NCBI RefSeq assembly: GCF_002234575.2
Contig: NZ_CP022464.2
Coordinates: forward strand, 3,658,001-3,722,000
DNA: 64,000 bases
DNA from: Enterocloster bolteae
GTDB lineage: Bacteria; Bacillota; Clostridia; Lachnospirales; Lachnospiraceae
Direction: 5' to 3'
In this document: piece after piece, positions 8,945-17,590 of the stretch
Layout: each line of letters opens with the position of its first letter
How positions within the stretch are numbered: position 1 is the first letter of the stretch
The notes under the pieces: model-generated
What the model was told of the DNA's origin: nothing
Seen by the model: the letters and a program-made list of their open reading frames with translations, nothing else
Database searches by the model: none
Position numbers and translations under genes: made by a program

Positions 8945-9814
8945 CTACTTCCTTTTATTGTCTTTGTCGATGTCCCTGTGTTCTATTTTAATGCCGTATT
9001 CGGCCCTGGCAGTCAGGTGGGCGCAAAGGGCCCTGGCAACCGTCACGGAGCGGTGCTTGCCTCCGGTACAGCCAACTGCCACCACCAGCTGGTTCTTTCC
9101 TTCATTGATATAATTAGGCAGGAGGAAATCCATCATGTCATAGAGCTTGTCCAGAAACTGGGCGCAGGTGCCTCCCTGCATCACATAATCCCGGACAGAC
9201 TGGTCCTCCCCTGTCAGCAGGCGCAGGTCCTCCGAATAGTAGGGATTGGGCAGAAAACGCACGTCGAACACCAGGTCCGCATCCTCCGGAATGCCGTACT
9301 TAAAGCCAAAGGAAAGAACCGTGACAAACATGTTGCAGTACTCCTGGTGTTTGAGGAATATCTTTTCCAGCTCCTGCCGCAGCTCTCTGGTAAGGAGCTT
9401 GCTGGTGTCAATGATGAAGTCCGCGTCCTTTTTGAGAAAAGCCAGCTTGACCCTCTCCTTTTCAATTCCCTTGTCCAGCCGGCCTGTCCCGGCCAGGGGA
9501 TGGCTGCGGCGTGTTTCCTTGTACCGCTTAATCAGAACCCCGTCATTGGCATCCAGGAACAGAATCTGGTAATCCATCCCCAGTTCCCTCCATCCCCTTA
9601 AAACAGCATCCAGCTGGCTCAGTTCCTCACCGCTGCGGATGTCTATGCCCAGGGCGGCCTGGCTGATGTCGCTGCCGGCCGCTGCCAGCTGGGCAAATTT
9701 ATCCACCAGGGATATGGGCAGGTTATCCACACAGTAAAAGCCCAAATCCTCCAGCATTTTCAGTGCAATTGTCTTGCCTGCCCCGGACATTCCGGTTACA
9801 ATTACAAGCTTCAT
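8945..9814 (-). CDS. rapZ: RNase adapter/nucleotide-binding protein RapZ (YvcJ)
   Basis: A P-loop protein of 289 residues. The Walker A motif GMSGAGKT is at residues 8-15 and the C-terminal domain has the family strings FGFKYGIPEDADLVFDVRFLPNP and VAVGCTGGKHRSVTVA. In E. coli RapZ guides RNase E to the GlmZ small RNA; in Bacillus the homologue YvcJ hydrolyses nucleotides and affects competence, and the RNA-adapter role is not established there. It is placed between murB and whiA in a tightly spaced run. The gene yvcK that normally follows it is missing. Confidence 0.95.
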   Translation of the reverse strand: MKLVIVTGMSGAGKTIALKMLEDLGFYCVDNLPISLVDKFAQLAAAGSDISQAALGIDIRSGEELSQLDAVLRGWRELGMDYQILFLDANDGVLIKRYKETRRSHPLAGTGRLDKGIEKERVKLAFLKKDADFIIDTSKLLTRELRQELEKIFLKHQEYCNMFVTVLSFGFKYGIPEDADLVFDVRFLPNPYYSEDLRLLTGEDQSVRDYVMQGGTCAQFLDKLYDMMDFLLPNYINEGKNQLVVAVGCTGGKHRSVTVARALCAHLTARAEYGIKIEHRDIDKDNKRK

Positions 9815-9850
9815 CCATCCACCTCAGTTACGTAAAATTAGCATTCCAAA

Positions 9851-10762
9851 TCAGAATTCCCCCCAGCGCTTCACTTCCATCTCAAGCTCCACACCGGATT
9901 GTTCCATCACCGTCTTTCTGATATGGCCGCACAGGGCCATTACATCGGACGCAGTAGCGTTTCCGCCGTTGATCACAAAACCGCAGTGCTTCTCCGATAC
10001 CCTGGCACCGCCCATGCCGTATCCCCTGAGGCCGGCATCCTCAATGAGCTTGCCCGCAAAGTATCCCTGGGGACGTTTGAAGGTACTGCCTGCGCTGGGA
10101 TATTCCAGAGGCTGTTTCTCCCTCCGTCTGGCTGCCAGTTCCTTCATCCGGGCCTCAATGGCTTCCTGGTCCCCCGGTTCCAGCTGAAAGGATGCCTCCA
10201 GCACTGTATAGCCCCTGTGTGGGATACAGCTGGTGCGGTATCCCAGCTCCAGCTCATCCACGGAAAGCTCCAGCACCTCTCCTTCATTTGTCATGACCCT
10301 GGCTGATTTGAGGATATTCTTTATCTCAGAGCCATAGGCCCCCGCGTTCATCACCAGGGCACCGCCTACGCTGCCGGGTATGCCTGCGGCAAATTCCATA
10401 CCGGTCAGGCAGTGGTCCAGGGCCACACGGGCCACACGGCCCAGCAGTTCACCTGCCCCCGCACGTATAACGCTTCCCTCTGCCCCGGCATAACACCAGT
10501 TTCCTTCCATGGCAATGACCACGCCCTTGATTCCCCTGTCGCTGACCAGGAGATTGCTGCCATTCCCCAGTACGTTCCAGGGAATGTCATGTTCCCTGCA
10601 CATGCAGATGACCTTTCCCAGCTCATCTTCATTGCCGGGGCATACATAGGCTTCAGCCGGCCCCCCGATGCGGAAGGTGGTGTGGTTGCTCATGGGTTCC
10701 ATGAATCGGCACACTGCGCCTTCTGATACAAGCACCTCTTTCAACATATGTTCCAGATTCAA
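9851..10762 (-). CDS. murB: UDP-N-acetylmuramate dehydrogenase
   Basis: Reduces UDP-GlcNAc-enolpyruvate to UDP-MurNAc, the second committed step of peptidoglycan synthesis, using FAD and NADPH. At 303 residues it is a type II MurB. Visible features are the FAD-binding segment LGNGSNLLVSDRGIKGVVI, then GMEFAAGIPGSVGGALVMNAGAYG, the substrate stretch YRTSCI, and the C-terminal AGSTFKRPQGYFAGKLIEDAGLRGYGMGGARVSEKHCGFVIN. It lies between hprK and rapZ, a common clostridial arrangement. No anomaly seen. Confidence 0.96.
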   Translation of the reverse strand: MNLEHMLKEVLVSEGAVCRFMEPMSNHTTFRIGGPAEAYVCPGNEDELGKVICMCREHDIPWNVLGNGSNLLVSDRGIKGVVIAMEGNWCYAGAEGSVIRAGAGELLGRVARVALDHCLTGMEFAAGIPGSVGGALVMNAGAYGSEIKNILKSARVMTNEGEVLELSVDELELGYRTSCIPHRGYTVLEASFQLEPGDQEAIEARMKELAARRREKQPLEYPSAGSTFKRPQGYFAGKLIEDAGLRGYGMGGARVSEKHCGFVINGGNATASDVMALCGHIRKTVMEQSGVELEMEVKRWGEF

Positions 10763-10782
10763 AATACATTCCTCGCTTACGA

Positions 10783-11715
10783 CTAATTTTCCTGGCCCTT
10801 TCCCAAATTGGCCTGTACCCGGTTGTACAGCTCCTGGGCTGCATTGTAGCCCATCTTCTTCTGGCGGTAGTTGACGGCCGCGGACTCCACGATAATAGCC
10901 AGGTTGCGTCCCGGACGGATGGGAATGGTATGGCAGACCACCTGGTTGCCTAAAAACTCGGTGTACTGGTCTTCCAGGCCCAGCCTGTCGTATTCCTTAT
11001 CCTTGCTCCAGTCCTCCAGCTTGATAACCATGTCAATGGACTGGGTATCCTTAACGCTCTCCACACCGAACAGGGTCTTTACATCAATGATGCCAATGCC
11101 CCGCAGTTCGATAAAATGCTTGGTGATGTCAGGGGCGCTTCCTATCAGGGTATCATCGCTGACCCTGCGTATCTCCACCACGTCATCCGTCACCAGACGG
11201 TGTCCCCTCTTAATCAGTTCCAGGGCAGCCTCGCTCTTGCCGATGCCGCTTTCTCCCATAATCAGCACACCTTCACCGAATACATCAATCAGCACGCCGT
11301 GGATACTGATACAGGGAGCCAGCTTTACGTTGAGCCAGCGGATGATTTCTGCCATCAGGGCAGAGGTGGTCTTATCAGACACAAGGCAGGGAACGCCATA
11401 GTAATTACAGAATTCCAAAAGGTCCTCATCCGGCTCCTGGTCGCGGCTGAACACCAGACATGGAATCTGGCTGGATGTGAGCTTATCGTACATCCGGCGC
11501 TTCTGCTCCTGGTCCATGGTATTAATATATGCCTGCTCTACGTATCCGATGATTTGAACCCGCTCCCTGTCAAAATGATCAAAGAATCCCGTGAGCTGCA
11601 GTGCCGGACGGTTCACATCCGGATGCGTCAGCACAATCTTGTCCGTGTCAATCTCCGGCGTGGTGTTTTTAAGCTTCATCTTCTTGATTAATTCCGATAT
11701 GGTTACTCCATGCAT
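10783..11715 (-). CDS. hprK: HPr kinase/phosphorylase
   Basis: Bifunctional enzyme that phosphorylates or dephosphorylates Ser46 of HPr and Crh and so sets carbon catabolite repression. With the start at the ATG at 11715 it has 310 residues, the usual family length. This start has an AAGGGGGT ribosome site; an in-frame ATG at 11790 would add 25 atypical residues. The Walker A GESGIGKS (around residue 155) and the HprK signature EIRRVSDDTLIGSAPDITKHFIELRGIGIIDV are plain. The substrate-like Crh protein is encoded four genes downstream in the same direction. Confidence 0.96.
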   Translation of the reverse strand: MHGVTISELIKKMKLKNTTPEIDTDKIVLTHPDVNRPALQLTGFFDHFDRERVQIIGYVEQAYINTMDQEQKRRMYDKLTSSQIPCLVFSRDQEPDEDLLEFCNYYGVPCLVSDKTTSALMAEIIRWLNVKLAPCISIHGVLIDVFGEGVLIMGESGIGKSEAALELIKRGHRLVTDDVVEIRRVSDDTLIGSAPDITKHFIELRGIGIIDVKTLFGVESVKDTQSIDMVIKLEDWSKDKEYDRLGLEDQYTEFLGNQVVCHTIPIRPGRNLAIIVESAAVNYRQKKMGYNAAQELYNRVQANLGKGQEN

Positions 11716-11799
11716 GATAATACCCCCTTGACCTGGTTTCGCTTCTCGTTTAACTTCTATCATACTATCATAATTTAGTTCGGTTGTCATGTATTTTTA

Positions 11800-13779
11800 T
11801 CATTGTGTTTCCATAATTTGGAAGTCCGTTTTTGCCCCGCCATCCGGGTCTGCGCTGGTGCCGGGCTTTCCATTGTCCTGCAATGCGGCCTGGCCACCGG
11901 TCCTGTCACTTTCCTTATCCCCATGGAAAAAGCGGTATACGGATTCGGCCGACCTGCGGTTCATTTGCGGCGTCTGTTCCAGTTCTTCCACGGAAGCGCT
12001 TCTCACCGCCTCTATATCCTTAAAATGGCGCATAAGGGCCTTTCTCCTGGCCGGCCCAATCCCTGGAATGTCGTCCAGTATGGATTTTACCTGCCCCTTT
12101 CCCCTGAGGCTCCTGTGGTATTCAATGGCAAAACGGTGGGCTTCATCCTGAATCCTGGTGATAAGCCTGAACCCTTCGGAGTGACGGTCAATGGGAATCT
12201 CCACATTATTATAGTAGAGTCCCCTGGTTCTGTGGTTATCATCCTTCACCATACCGCAGACCGGTATGGAAAGCCCCAGCTTATCAAGGACCTCCAGGGC
12301 AATGTTTACCTGTCCTCTGCCGCCGTCCATCATGATCAGGTCCGGAAACCTGGTAAAACTTCCCATGCTTAAATCGGCGCCCTTTTCCTTCAGCTCCTCT
12401 GTCTCCCTCATACCGTGGGAAAACCTGCGCGTCAGCACCTCTTCCATAGACGCATAGTCATTGGGACCCTGGACTGTCTTGATGCGGAATTTTCTGTAAT
12501 CGCTGCGCTTTGGCCTGCCGTCCTCGTAAACCACCATAGAACCCACGGACTCCACACCGCTTGTATTGGAGATATCGTACGCCTCCATGCGCCGGATGCC
12601 CCCGATTCCAATAAGCTCTCCAATCTGGTTGATGGCCCCGATGGTGCGAAGCTCCTCTTTCTTAATCCGTTCCTTATCCTGGGACAGCACCAGGGCTGCA
12701 TTCCTGGCTGCCAGCTCCACCAGGCGTTCCTTCTCTCCCTTTTTCGGAACCACCAGCCTTACCTTCTGTCCCCGTTTGGCGGACAGCCACTGGCTGATGA
12801 CCTCCTCATCCCCCAAAGGATGCTGGAGCCACAGTTCCCTTGGAATAAATGGTGTGCCTGCATAGAACTGCTTTACAAAGCTGTCCAGAATCTCGCCCTC
12901 ATTTTCCGCCGTGGCAGCCGATATATGAAAATGGTCCCTGCCAATCAGCTTGCCCTCCCGGATGAAGAACACCTGTACCACCGCGTCTCTCTCATCCCTG
13001 GCCATGGCCACGATGTCCCGGTCCTCCATGCCGCTGCTGGTAATCTTCTGCTTCTGCGCCACCTGCTTCACGCTGTTTAGCAGCTCCCGGTACTCAATAG
13101 CCCGCTCAAACTCCAGATTGTCCGAAGCAGTCTGCATTTTTTCCTGGAGGTTCTTTATGAGAGGGTCGAATCTGCCGTTCAAAAAGTCCAGGGCCTGGTT
13201 AAAGTTGGACTGGTATTCCTCCCTGGAAATATAACCCTGGCACGGGGCGTCGCACTGCTTGATGTGGTAATTGAGACACGGCCGCTCCTTTCCCGTATCC
13301 TTTGGCAGATTCCGGTTGCAGGTCCTGATCCGGTACAATTTGTGTATCAAATCCAGGGTGTCCTTTACAGCCCCGGCGCTGGTATAAGGACCAAAGTAAC
13401 GGCTTCTGCCGTCCTTTTTCATGTCCCTGGCAAACAGAAGGCGGGGAAAATCCTCCCCCATGGTTGCCTTGATATAAGGATAGCTTTTGTCATCCTTTAA
13501 CATGGTGTTGTACCGCGGCCTGTGCTCCTTAATCAGGTTGCACTCCAGCACCAGGGCTTCCAGCTCGGAATCTGTCAGGATATATTCAAACCATGCAATA
13601 TGGGACACCATCTGTTCAATTTTGGCCGTCTTATTCCTGCTGCTCTGGAAATACTGCCTGACCCGGTTCTTAAGGCTGATGGCCTTGCCCACATATATAA
13701 TCTCATCCCTGTCATTGTGCATAAGATAAACTCCCGGACTGGCCGGGAGTTTCTTCAGTTCTTCCTCTAAATCAAACAA
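11800..13779 (-). CDS. uvrC: UvrABC excinuclease subunit C
   Basis: Makes the dual incisions of nucleotide excision repair. Of 659 residues, the GIY-YIG nuclease is N-terminal (GVYLMHNDRDEIIYVGKAISLKNRV), the UVR/UvrB-interaction motif is near the middle (DNLEFERAIEYRELL), and the RNase H-like nuclease and the tandem HhH at the end (IPGIGPARRKALMRHF) are present. About 40 low-complexity residues follow the HhH, longer than most UvrC proteins. The start is a TTG at 13779: an in-frame stop lies just upstream and no ATG precedes the GIY-YIG domain. It is downstream of the DUF4015 lipoprotein gene and probably shares its promoter, which carries a LexA-like box. Confidence 0.95.
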   Translation of the reverse strand: MFDLEEELKKLPASPGVYLMHNDRDEIIYVGKAISLKNRVRQYFQSSRNKTAKIEQMVSHIAWFEYILTDSELEALVLECNLIKEHRPRYNTMLKDDKSYPYIKATMGEDFPRLLFARDMKKDGRSRYFGPYTSAGAVKDTLDLIHKLYRIRTCNRNLPKDTGKERPCLNYHIKQCDAPCQGYISREEYQSNFNQALDFLNGRFDPLIKNLQEKMQTASDNLEFERAIEYRELLNSVKQVAQKQKITSSGMEDRDIVAMARDERDAVVQVFFIREGKLIGRDHFHISAATAENEGEILDSFVKQFYAGTPFIPRELWLQHPLGDEEVISQWLSAKRGQKVRLVVPKKGEKERLVELAARNAALVLSQDKERIKKEELRTIGAINQIGELIGIGGIRRMEAYDISNTSGVESVGSMVVYEDGRPKRSDYRKFRIKTVQGPNDYASMEEVLTRRFSHGMRETEELKEKGADLSMGSFTRFPDLIMMDGGRGQVNIALEVLDKLGLSIPVCGMVKDDNHRTRGLYYNNVEIPIDRHSEGFRLITRIQDEAHRFAIEYHRSLRGKGQVKSILDDIPGIGPARRKALMRHFKDIEAVRSASVEELEQTPQMNRRSAESVYRFFHGDKESDRTGGQAALQDNGKPGTSADPDGGAKTDFQIMETQ

Positions 13780-13845
13780 TACCTGTCACCATCCTTTTCA
13801 TATGGCCCTATATTCAGATGCTTTTTCGTTTTCCGGCATGCCGTT

Positions 13846-15243
13846 TTACCGGGCTGCGCCTGCCGGCGGGACAGTCTCTGGCGGAACGTTCTCTGACGGG
13901 ACTGCCTCTGGCGGGACAGTCTCTGGCGGAGCGTTCTCTGCCGGGACTGTCTCTGCCGGAACGTTCTCTGCAGCGTCCCTCTCTGTCTCCAGCGCCGCCC
14001 TGGACTGGGATATACGCTGGTCCTCTTCCTCTGCTTCCTCCGGAGTAAGCAGCCCGCCGTAGTGATAACTGACCCCTGCATCCCAGAGAATCCACTGGTC
14101 ATAGCCTGCATCGTAGACAGCCTGTATCTGCTGCCTCACCTGTTCATCGCCATATTTAATATAATGTTCCAGATAGGACGCAGTAAAGTCCTGAAGCCAC
14201 GGCCTTACCACGGCCTGCGGCGCATCCTCCTTTGCGGATGCGGCCAGAAGCTCCCTGGAACCATTCAATGCATTTAATATTGTATCATACGGCTGGGTAT
14301 CCGGATACTCTATTCCAAAATTTCCCGGCCCGTAGTGGGATGGATAAATCATGGGGCATATATAATCCAGCTGCTCCGCCATGTCCTCATATTCCTGGCC
14401 CACGGCAGCCGCATCCTCCTCGCTGCGCATAATGGTGCCGAATACATCGGCCGACACAAAGAGTCCTTCCTTTGCCAGCTCATCATGGGCATAGCCTATG
14501 AATTCCGTAATAGCCTGGGTCTTATCGCGTCCCTGGGTATCCGCGTCGTCAAAAACAACATCATTCATGGTCTTGTCCACGGCAAACCGGATATAGTCGA
14601 ACTGAATCTCGTCAAATCCCGCTTCGCCTGCCTTTTTCCCCACCTCAATCAGATAATCCCAGACTTCCTTCTTATAAGGATTTACCCATGCAAGGCCTTT
14701 ATTATCCCGGTAAATCTTGCCGTCAGCCACATGCAGGCTCCACTCCGGCTTCTGTTCTGCAAGATAGGGGTCCCTGAACGCCACCACCCTGGCTATGGTA
14801 TAGATTCCATGCTCCTTAAGCTTTGCCATAAGCGCAGGCATGTCCTGGATAAAAACCTGGCAGGCCCCTATCTCATTTACCGTAGGGGAATCCATGGCAT
14901 AGGTGATCCTTCCCTGGTCATCCTTCACATCAATGACCACTGCATTGAGCTCTGTCCTGTCGATCTCCTCAATGATCTTATCCATCATATCACCGGTACC
15001 GGCTACATAGGCGGATACATAGATGCCCTTTACCTTTACCGGGTTTCTGGGCGGATATGTGGAAATGGTAATGACCTGGGAATCAGCCGCCTCTGCCTCC
15101 TGGGTCTCCTGCCCGTTCTGGGCCCCTGATGCCTCAGACTGCACAGACTCCTCCTGGGCTCTGGTCATCTCCTTTGCCGGTTCATACCGGGAACATCCTG
15201 TCATTGCAAGGATTAATATGCCTGCTGCTATCCACCTTTTCAT
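13846..15243 (-). CDS. DUF4015 putative glycoside hydrolase lipoprotein with C-terminal repeats
   Basis: A 465-residue exported protein. The first 20 residues form a lipoprotein signal with lipobox AMTGC (Cys17), so it should be anchored on the outer face of the membrane. Residues about 65-400 match the DUF4015 family, a TIM-barrel putative glycosyl hydrolase (VKGIYVSAYVAGTGDMMDKIIEEID, VIDVKDDQGRITYAMDSP, then DEIQFDYIRF). Substrate is unknown. The last 40 residues are a run of acidic/proline pentapeptides of the form E-N/T-V-P-P/A, encoded by 15-bp DNA repeats at about 13861-13975. It is followed by uvrC after 66 bases, without an evident terminator, so the two probably share a transcript. 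Confidence 0.85.
   Translation of the reverse strand: MKRWIAAGILILAMTGCSRYEPAKEMTRAQEESVQSEASGAQNGQETQEAEAADSQVITISTYPPRNPVKVKGIYVSAYVAGTGDMMDKIIEEIDRTELNAVVIDVKDDQGRITYAMDSPTVNEIGACQVFIQDMPALMAKLKEHGIYTIARVVAFRDPYLAEQKPEWSLHVADGKIYRDNKGLAWVNPYKKEVWDYLIEVGKKAGEAGFDEIQFDYIRFAVDKTMNDVVFDDADTQGRDKTQAITEFIGYAHDELAKEGLFVSADVFGTIMRSEEDAAAVGQEYEDMAEQLDYICPMIYPSHYGPGNFGIEYPDTQPYDTILNALNGSRELLAASAKEDAPQAVVRPWLQDFTASYLEHYIKYGDEQVRQQIQAVYDAGYDQWILWDAGVSYHYGGLLTPEEAEEEDQRISQSRAALETERDAAENVPAETVPAENAPPETVPPEAVPSENVPPETVPPAGAAR
13861..13975 (-). repeat. Degenerate 15-bp tandem repeat array inside the DUF4015 gene
   Basis: Around seven copies of a 15-bp unit such as GGCGGAACGTTCTCT or GGCGGGACAGTCTCT follow one another on the plus strand. 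Read on the minus strand they encode the pentapeptides ENVPP, ETVPP and variants. The reading frame is kept, so copy number changes would only alter tail length. Confidence 0.85.
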
Positions 15244-15350
15244 ACGTAACCTCTGTCTTTCCCAATTATCTTATGATTCCTGGAAATTCCCATTTCCATT
15301 CTTAATCTATATCAAAAAGGCAAATGCCTGTAAGTTCAGTGAATCAGACC

Positions 15351-15401
15351 TAAACATCCGTTCGTTCCCACTATAATACCATATTCTCCCTGTTTTGTAT
15401 A
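15351..15401 (-). promoter_or_regulatory. Candidate promoter and LexA box of the DUF4015-uvrC pair
   Basis: On the minus strand a TATTAT (15373-15378) with a TATACA (15396-15401) 17 bases upstream could be a promoter. Just downstream is CGAACGGATGTTTA (15351-15364), which fits 13 of 14 positions of the Gram-positive LexA consensus CGAACRNRYGTTYC. A repressor there would cover the transcription start. Confidence 0.5.
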
Positions 15402-15473
15402 TAAAATATGACTTTTTTGTTACAAATTCATTAATTTCTCCCACTTTTTGTAAATACTCACATCTCCCCAACA

Positions 15474-15517
15474 TCAAAAAGCGCCCGGACAGGGGCTGTA
15501 TGCCTTTGTCCGGGCGT
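15474..15517 (-). terminator. Terminator after the UxuB-type reductase
   Basis: CGCCCGGACA (15482-15491) and TGTCCGGGCG (15507-15516) form a perfect ten-base stem; on the minus strand it is followed by CTTTTTG. Confidence 0.85.
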
Positions 15518-15595
15518 GTGCCGGGCCGGCCAGGGGCCGGACCGTGTTTCTTATAGATTCTTATATTCTCTCGTATTTTCTTGATTTAAATGTGT

Positions 15596-17215
15596 CTAAG
15601 CCTCTGCCAGATGTTTCTGAAGGGCAGCCCTTACAGCACCCTTGCCTGCAATCAGCTCAGAGAAAATGCTCTCCACATATTCGCCCAGCCCTGCCTCATA
15701 CAGGTCCACTCCGAATATCTTGGCATCGCTTAAAACAGGCTGAAGCACTTCGTGTACATTGCACGGCTCTCCTACCTTTACGCCCTGCAGCTTCTCAGCC
15801 AGTCCCTCATACATGGGGTCCGGGCTTACGGCAAAGGTATTGCCCTCATCATCTACCCCCAGCAGGTAACGGCACCATCCTGCCTGAACCATGGGTATGA
15901 ACTTAAGGGACTTCACATCCAGCTCAGGCCTTGCCATGTATTCCTTAATGGTCTCACCGAAACGGATGGACAGCTTCTGGGATGTGTCGCAGGCAATTCT
16001 CTGTGGCGTATCAGGCATAAAAGGATTGGGCACGCGGATCTGCAATACCTCGTCAATAAACTTCTTAGGAGAAAGAATGCCGGGATCCGTAACCACAGGA
16101 AGACCTTCTTTGTAACCGATGATTTCCACCAGCTTCACCAGGTCTGCGTCCTTCATCTCCTCGCTGATCTTGGTGTAGCCCAGGAGACAGCCATATACAG
16201 CCAGGGTGGTGTGAAGGGGATTCAGGCAGGTGCACACCTTCATGCGCTCCACCTTTTCTACGGTATCCCTGGTAGTAAACATGACGCCTGCATGCTCCAG
16301 CCTGGGGCGTCCGTTGGGGAACGCATCCTCAATCACCAGGTATTCCGCTTCCTCTGCATTGACAAAAGGAGCCACATATGTGTTCTTGCTGGTGACAATG
16401 CTCTCTGTATCTGTAAAGCCTGCCTCCTCCAGCATCTTCTTGACGCTGTCATCCGGACGTGGGGTGATTTTGTCAATCATGCTCCACGGGAAGGAAACAT
16501 GCGCCGGATTCTCAATATACTCCAGGAATCCGCTGTCAGCCTTTCCGTTCTCTGTCCATGCCTTTGCATAAGCGTCCACAGCCGCATACAGCTTATCGCC
16601 GTTGTGGGAACAGTTATCCATGCTGACCAGGGCCAACGGAGCTGCGCCATGGGTATATCTCCAGTAACACAGGGCGGAGAGCTTACCGATATAACTGTCT
16701 GCCTGTTCCGGACCAGCCTCAAAATCAGCCTTTACGTCCGGGCGGAAGGACCCGTCTGCCGAAGTGATGCTGTAGCCCTTTTCTGTGATGGTGAAGCTGA
16801 CCATCTGCAGGGTTTTACTGGCAAAAATATCCTTTAAACAGTTCCAGTCCTCCGCATCCTGGCGATCCACGGTCAGGGACTGGGCAAGGCTTCCAATCAC
16901 AGTTTTCTCAATGGTTCCATTGGCTTTCAGTGTGACCAGGAGGCTTAAGTCATCCTGAGGCCTGTATGCCTTTTTGATGATTTCATAGTCATAACCTTCT
17001 GCCACGATGATTCCGGTCTTTTCAACACCATCGTTCAGCAGCTTCTGCTGACACGCTGCAGGAAATGCGCGGAAGATATTGCCTGCACCGAAATGCACCC
17101 ACTGCGGACACTCTCTGGTAGCTGCCTTCATCGCTTCTCTGTCAAATTTTGGAAGTTCTATTTCTGCTGCTTCCCACTCTTCCTTATTCCTCAGTTCACT
17201 GTCTAATAAATGCAT
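15596..17215 (-). CDS. uxuB: Mannitol dehydrogenase family protein, probable fructuronate reductase
   Basis: A 539-residue member of the polyol-specific long-chain dehydrogenases, which reduce fructuronate or tagaturonate or oxidise mannitol/arabinitol with NAD(H). The nucleotide-binding start WVHFGAGNIFRAFP is typical of UxuB-like proteins. Later strings such as LVSMDNCSHNGDKL, VCTCLNPLHTTLAVYG and the C-terminal helical domain fit the family. The start is taken as the second ATG (17215) because AGGAGG lies 8 bases upstream of it and only 2 bases from the ATG at 17221. It stands alone, with its own terminator and no hexuronate genes beside it, so the substrate is uncertain. Confidence 0.82.
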   Translation of the reverse strand: MHLLDSELRNKEEWEAAEIELPKFDREAMKAATRECPQWVHFGAGNIFRAFPAACQQKLLNDGVEKTGIIVAEGYDYEIIKKAYRPQDDLSLLVTLKANGTIEKTVIGSLAQSLTVDRQDAEDWNCLKDIFASKTLQMVSFTITEKGYSITSADGSFRPDVKADFEAGPEQADSYIGKLSALCYWRYTHGAAPLALVSMDNCSHNGDKLYAAVDAYAKAWTENGKADSGFLEYIENPAHVSFPWSMIDKITPRPDDSVKKMLEEAGFTDTESIVTSKNTYVAPFVNAEEAEYLVIEDAFPNGRPRLEHAGVMFTTRDTVEKVERMKVCTCLNPLHTTLAVYGCLLGYTKISEEMKDADLVKLVEIIGYKEGLPVVTDPGILSPKKFIDEVLQIRVPNPFMPDTPQRIACDTSQKLSIRFGETIKEYMARPELDVKSLKFIPMVQAGWCRYLLGVDDEGNTFAVSPDPMYEGLAEKLQGVKVGEPCNVHEVLQPVLSDAKIFGVDLYEAGLGEYVESIFSELIAGKGAVRAALQKHLAEA

Positions 17216-17365
17216 AACCATTCCCTCCTGTGTTTGTTGATTTCATGATTTAATATTACCACCCTGAGGGTGAATAATCCATATCCCTTTTTGTTCAATA
17301 CATTGCAAAACTTGCTGTAGCAACCCCGTGATTTGTCAAAAACAATAAGGCCTGGTTTTACCGCA

Positions 17366-17396
17366 TCAAAAAAGACCAGCATCCGCGCCGGTCTCT
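17366..17396 (-). terminator. Terminator after the 49-residue peptide gene
   Basis: Minus strand GACCGGC and GCTGGTC flank a six-base loop and are followed by TTTTTT. It lies about 45 bases downstream of the small gene ending at 17441 and argues against the longer open frame 17203-17436 being a gene. Confidence 0.7.
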
Positions 17397-17440
17397 CCTC
17401 ATAACTGCTGAACCTCAAAAAATACTGCATCGTCACTGAA

Positions 17441-17474
17441 TCACCGCTGATACTGAATCACCGCTGATACATTG
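17441..17474. repeat. Two tandem copies of a 17-bp unit at the stop codon of the small peptide
   Basis: TCACCGCTGATACTGAA is followed directly by TCACCGCTGATAC plus a diverged end. The stop codon of the 49-residue peptide lies in the first copy, so the unit number affects the peptide's C-terminus. Confidence 0.7.
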
Positions 17475-17590
17475 GAATTCTCTGTCTGGTCAAACAAATC
17501 ATCCCCGTTAGCCGCCATTGCATTTACCAAAATCAGCATCGCCGCAAGCATGGCCCACGCAAAGCCGCCCAGTACCTTCCTGACTTTCAT
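17441..17590 (-). CDS. Small 49-residue secreted or membrane peptide
   Basis: A short gene read from an ATG at 17590 behind a strong CAGGAGG ribosome site. The product begins MKVRKVLGGFAWAMLAAM and continues LILVNAMAANGDD, that is a basic start, a hydrophobic stretch of about 18 residues and an AMA-A site suited to signal peptidase. About 24 polar residues would follow cleavage (DLFDQTENSNVSAVIQYQR at the end). A terminator lies shortly downstream and the gene is not overlapped by another. I do not recognise a family. Function is unknown; a secreted peptide or a single-pass membrane peptide are both possible. A 17-bp tandem duplication covers the stop codon. Confidence 0.6.
   Translation of the reverse strand: MKVRKVLGGFAWAMLAAMLILVNAMAANGDDLFDQTENSNVSAVIQYQR

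Larger units (their letters stand above)
15244..15595. other. Intergenic region between the DUF4015 gene and the UxuB-type gene
   Basis: Holds the candidate promoter and LexA box for the DUF4015 gene (15351-15401) and the terminator of the UxuB-type gene (15474-15517). An AT-rich stretch between them (15400-15475) shows no gene. Confidence 0.6.

Noticed and set aside
17203..17436. 77-codon open frame on the minus strand after the small peptide gene
   Set aside because: It runs through a terminator hairpin, has no good ribosome site and overlaps the uxuB start.
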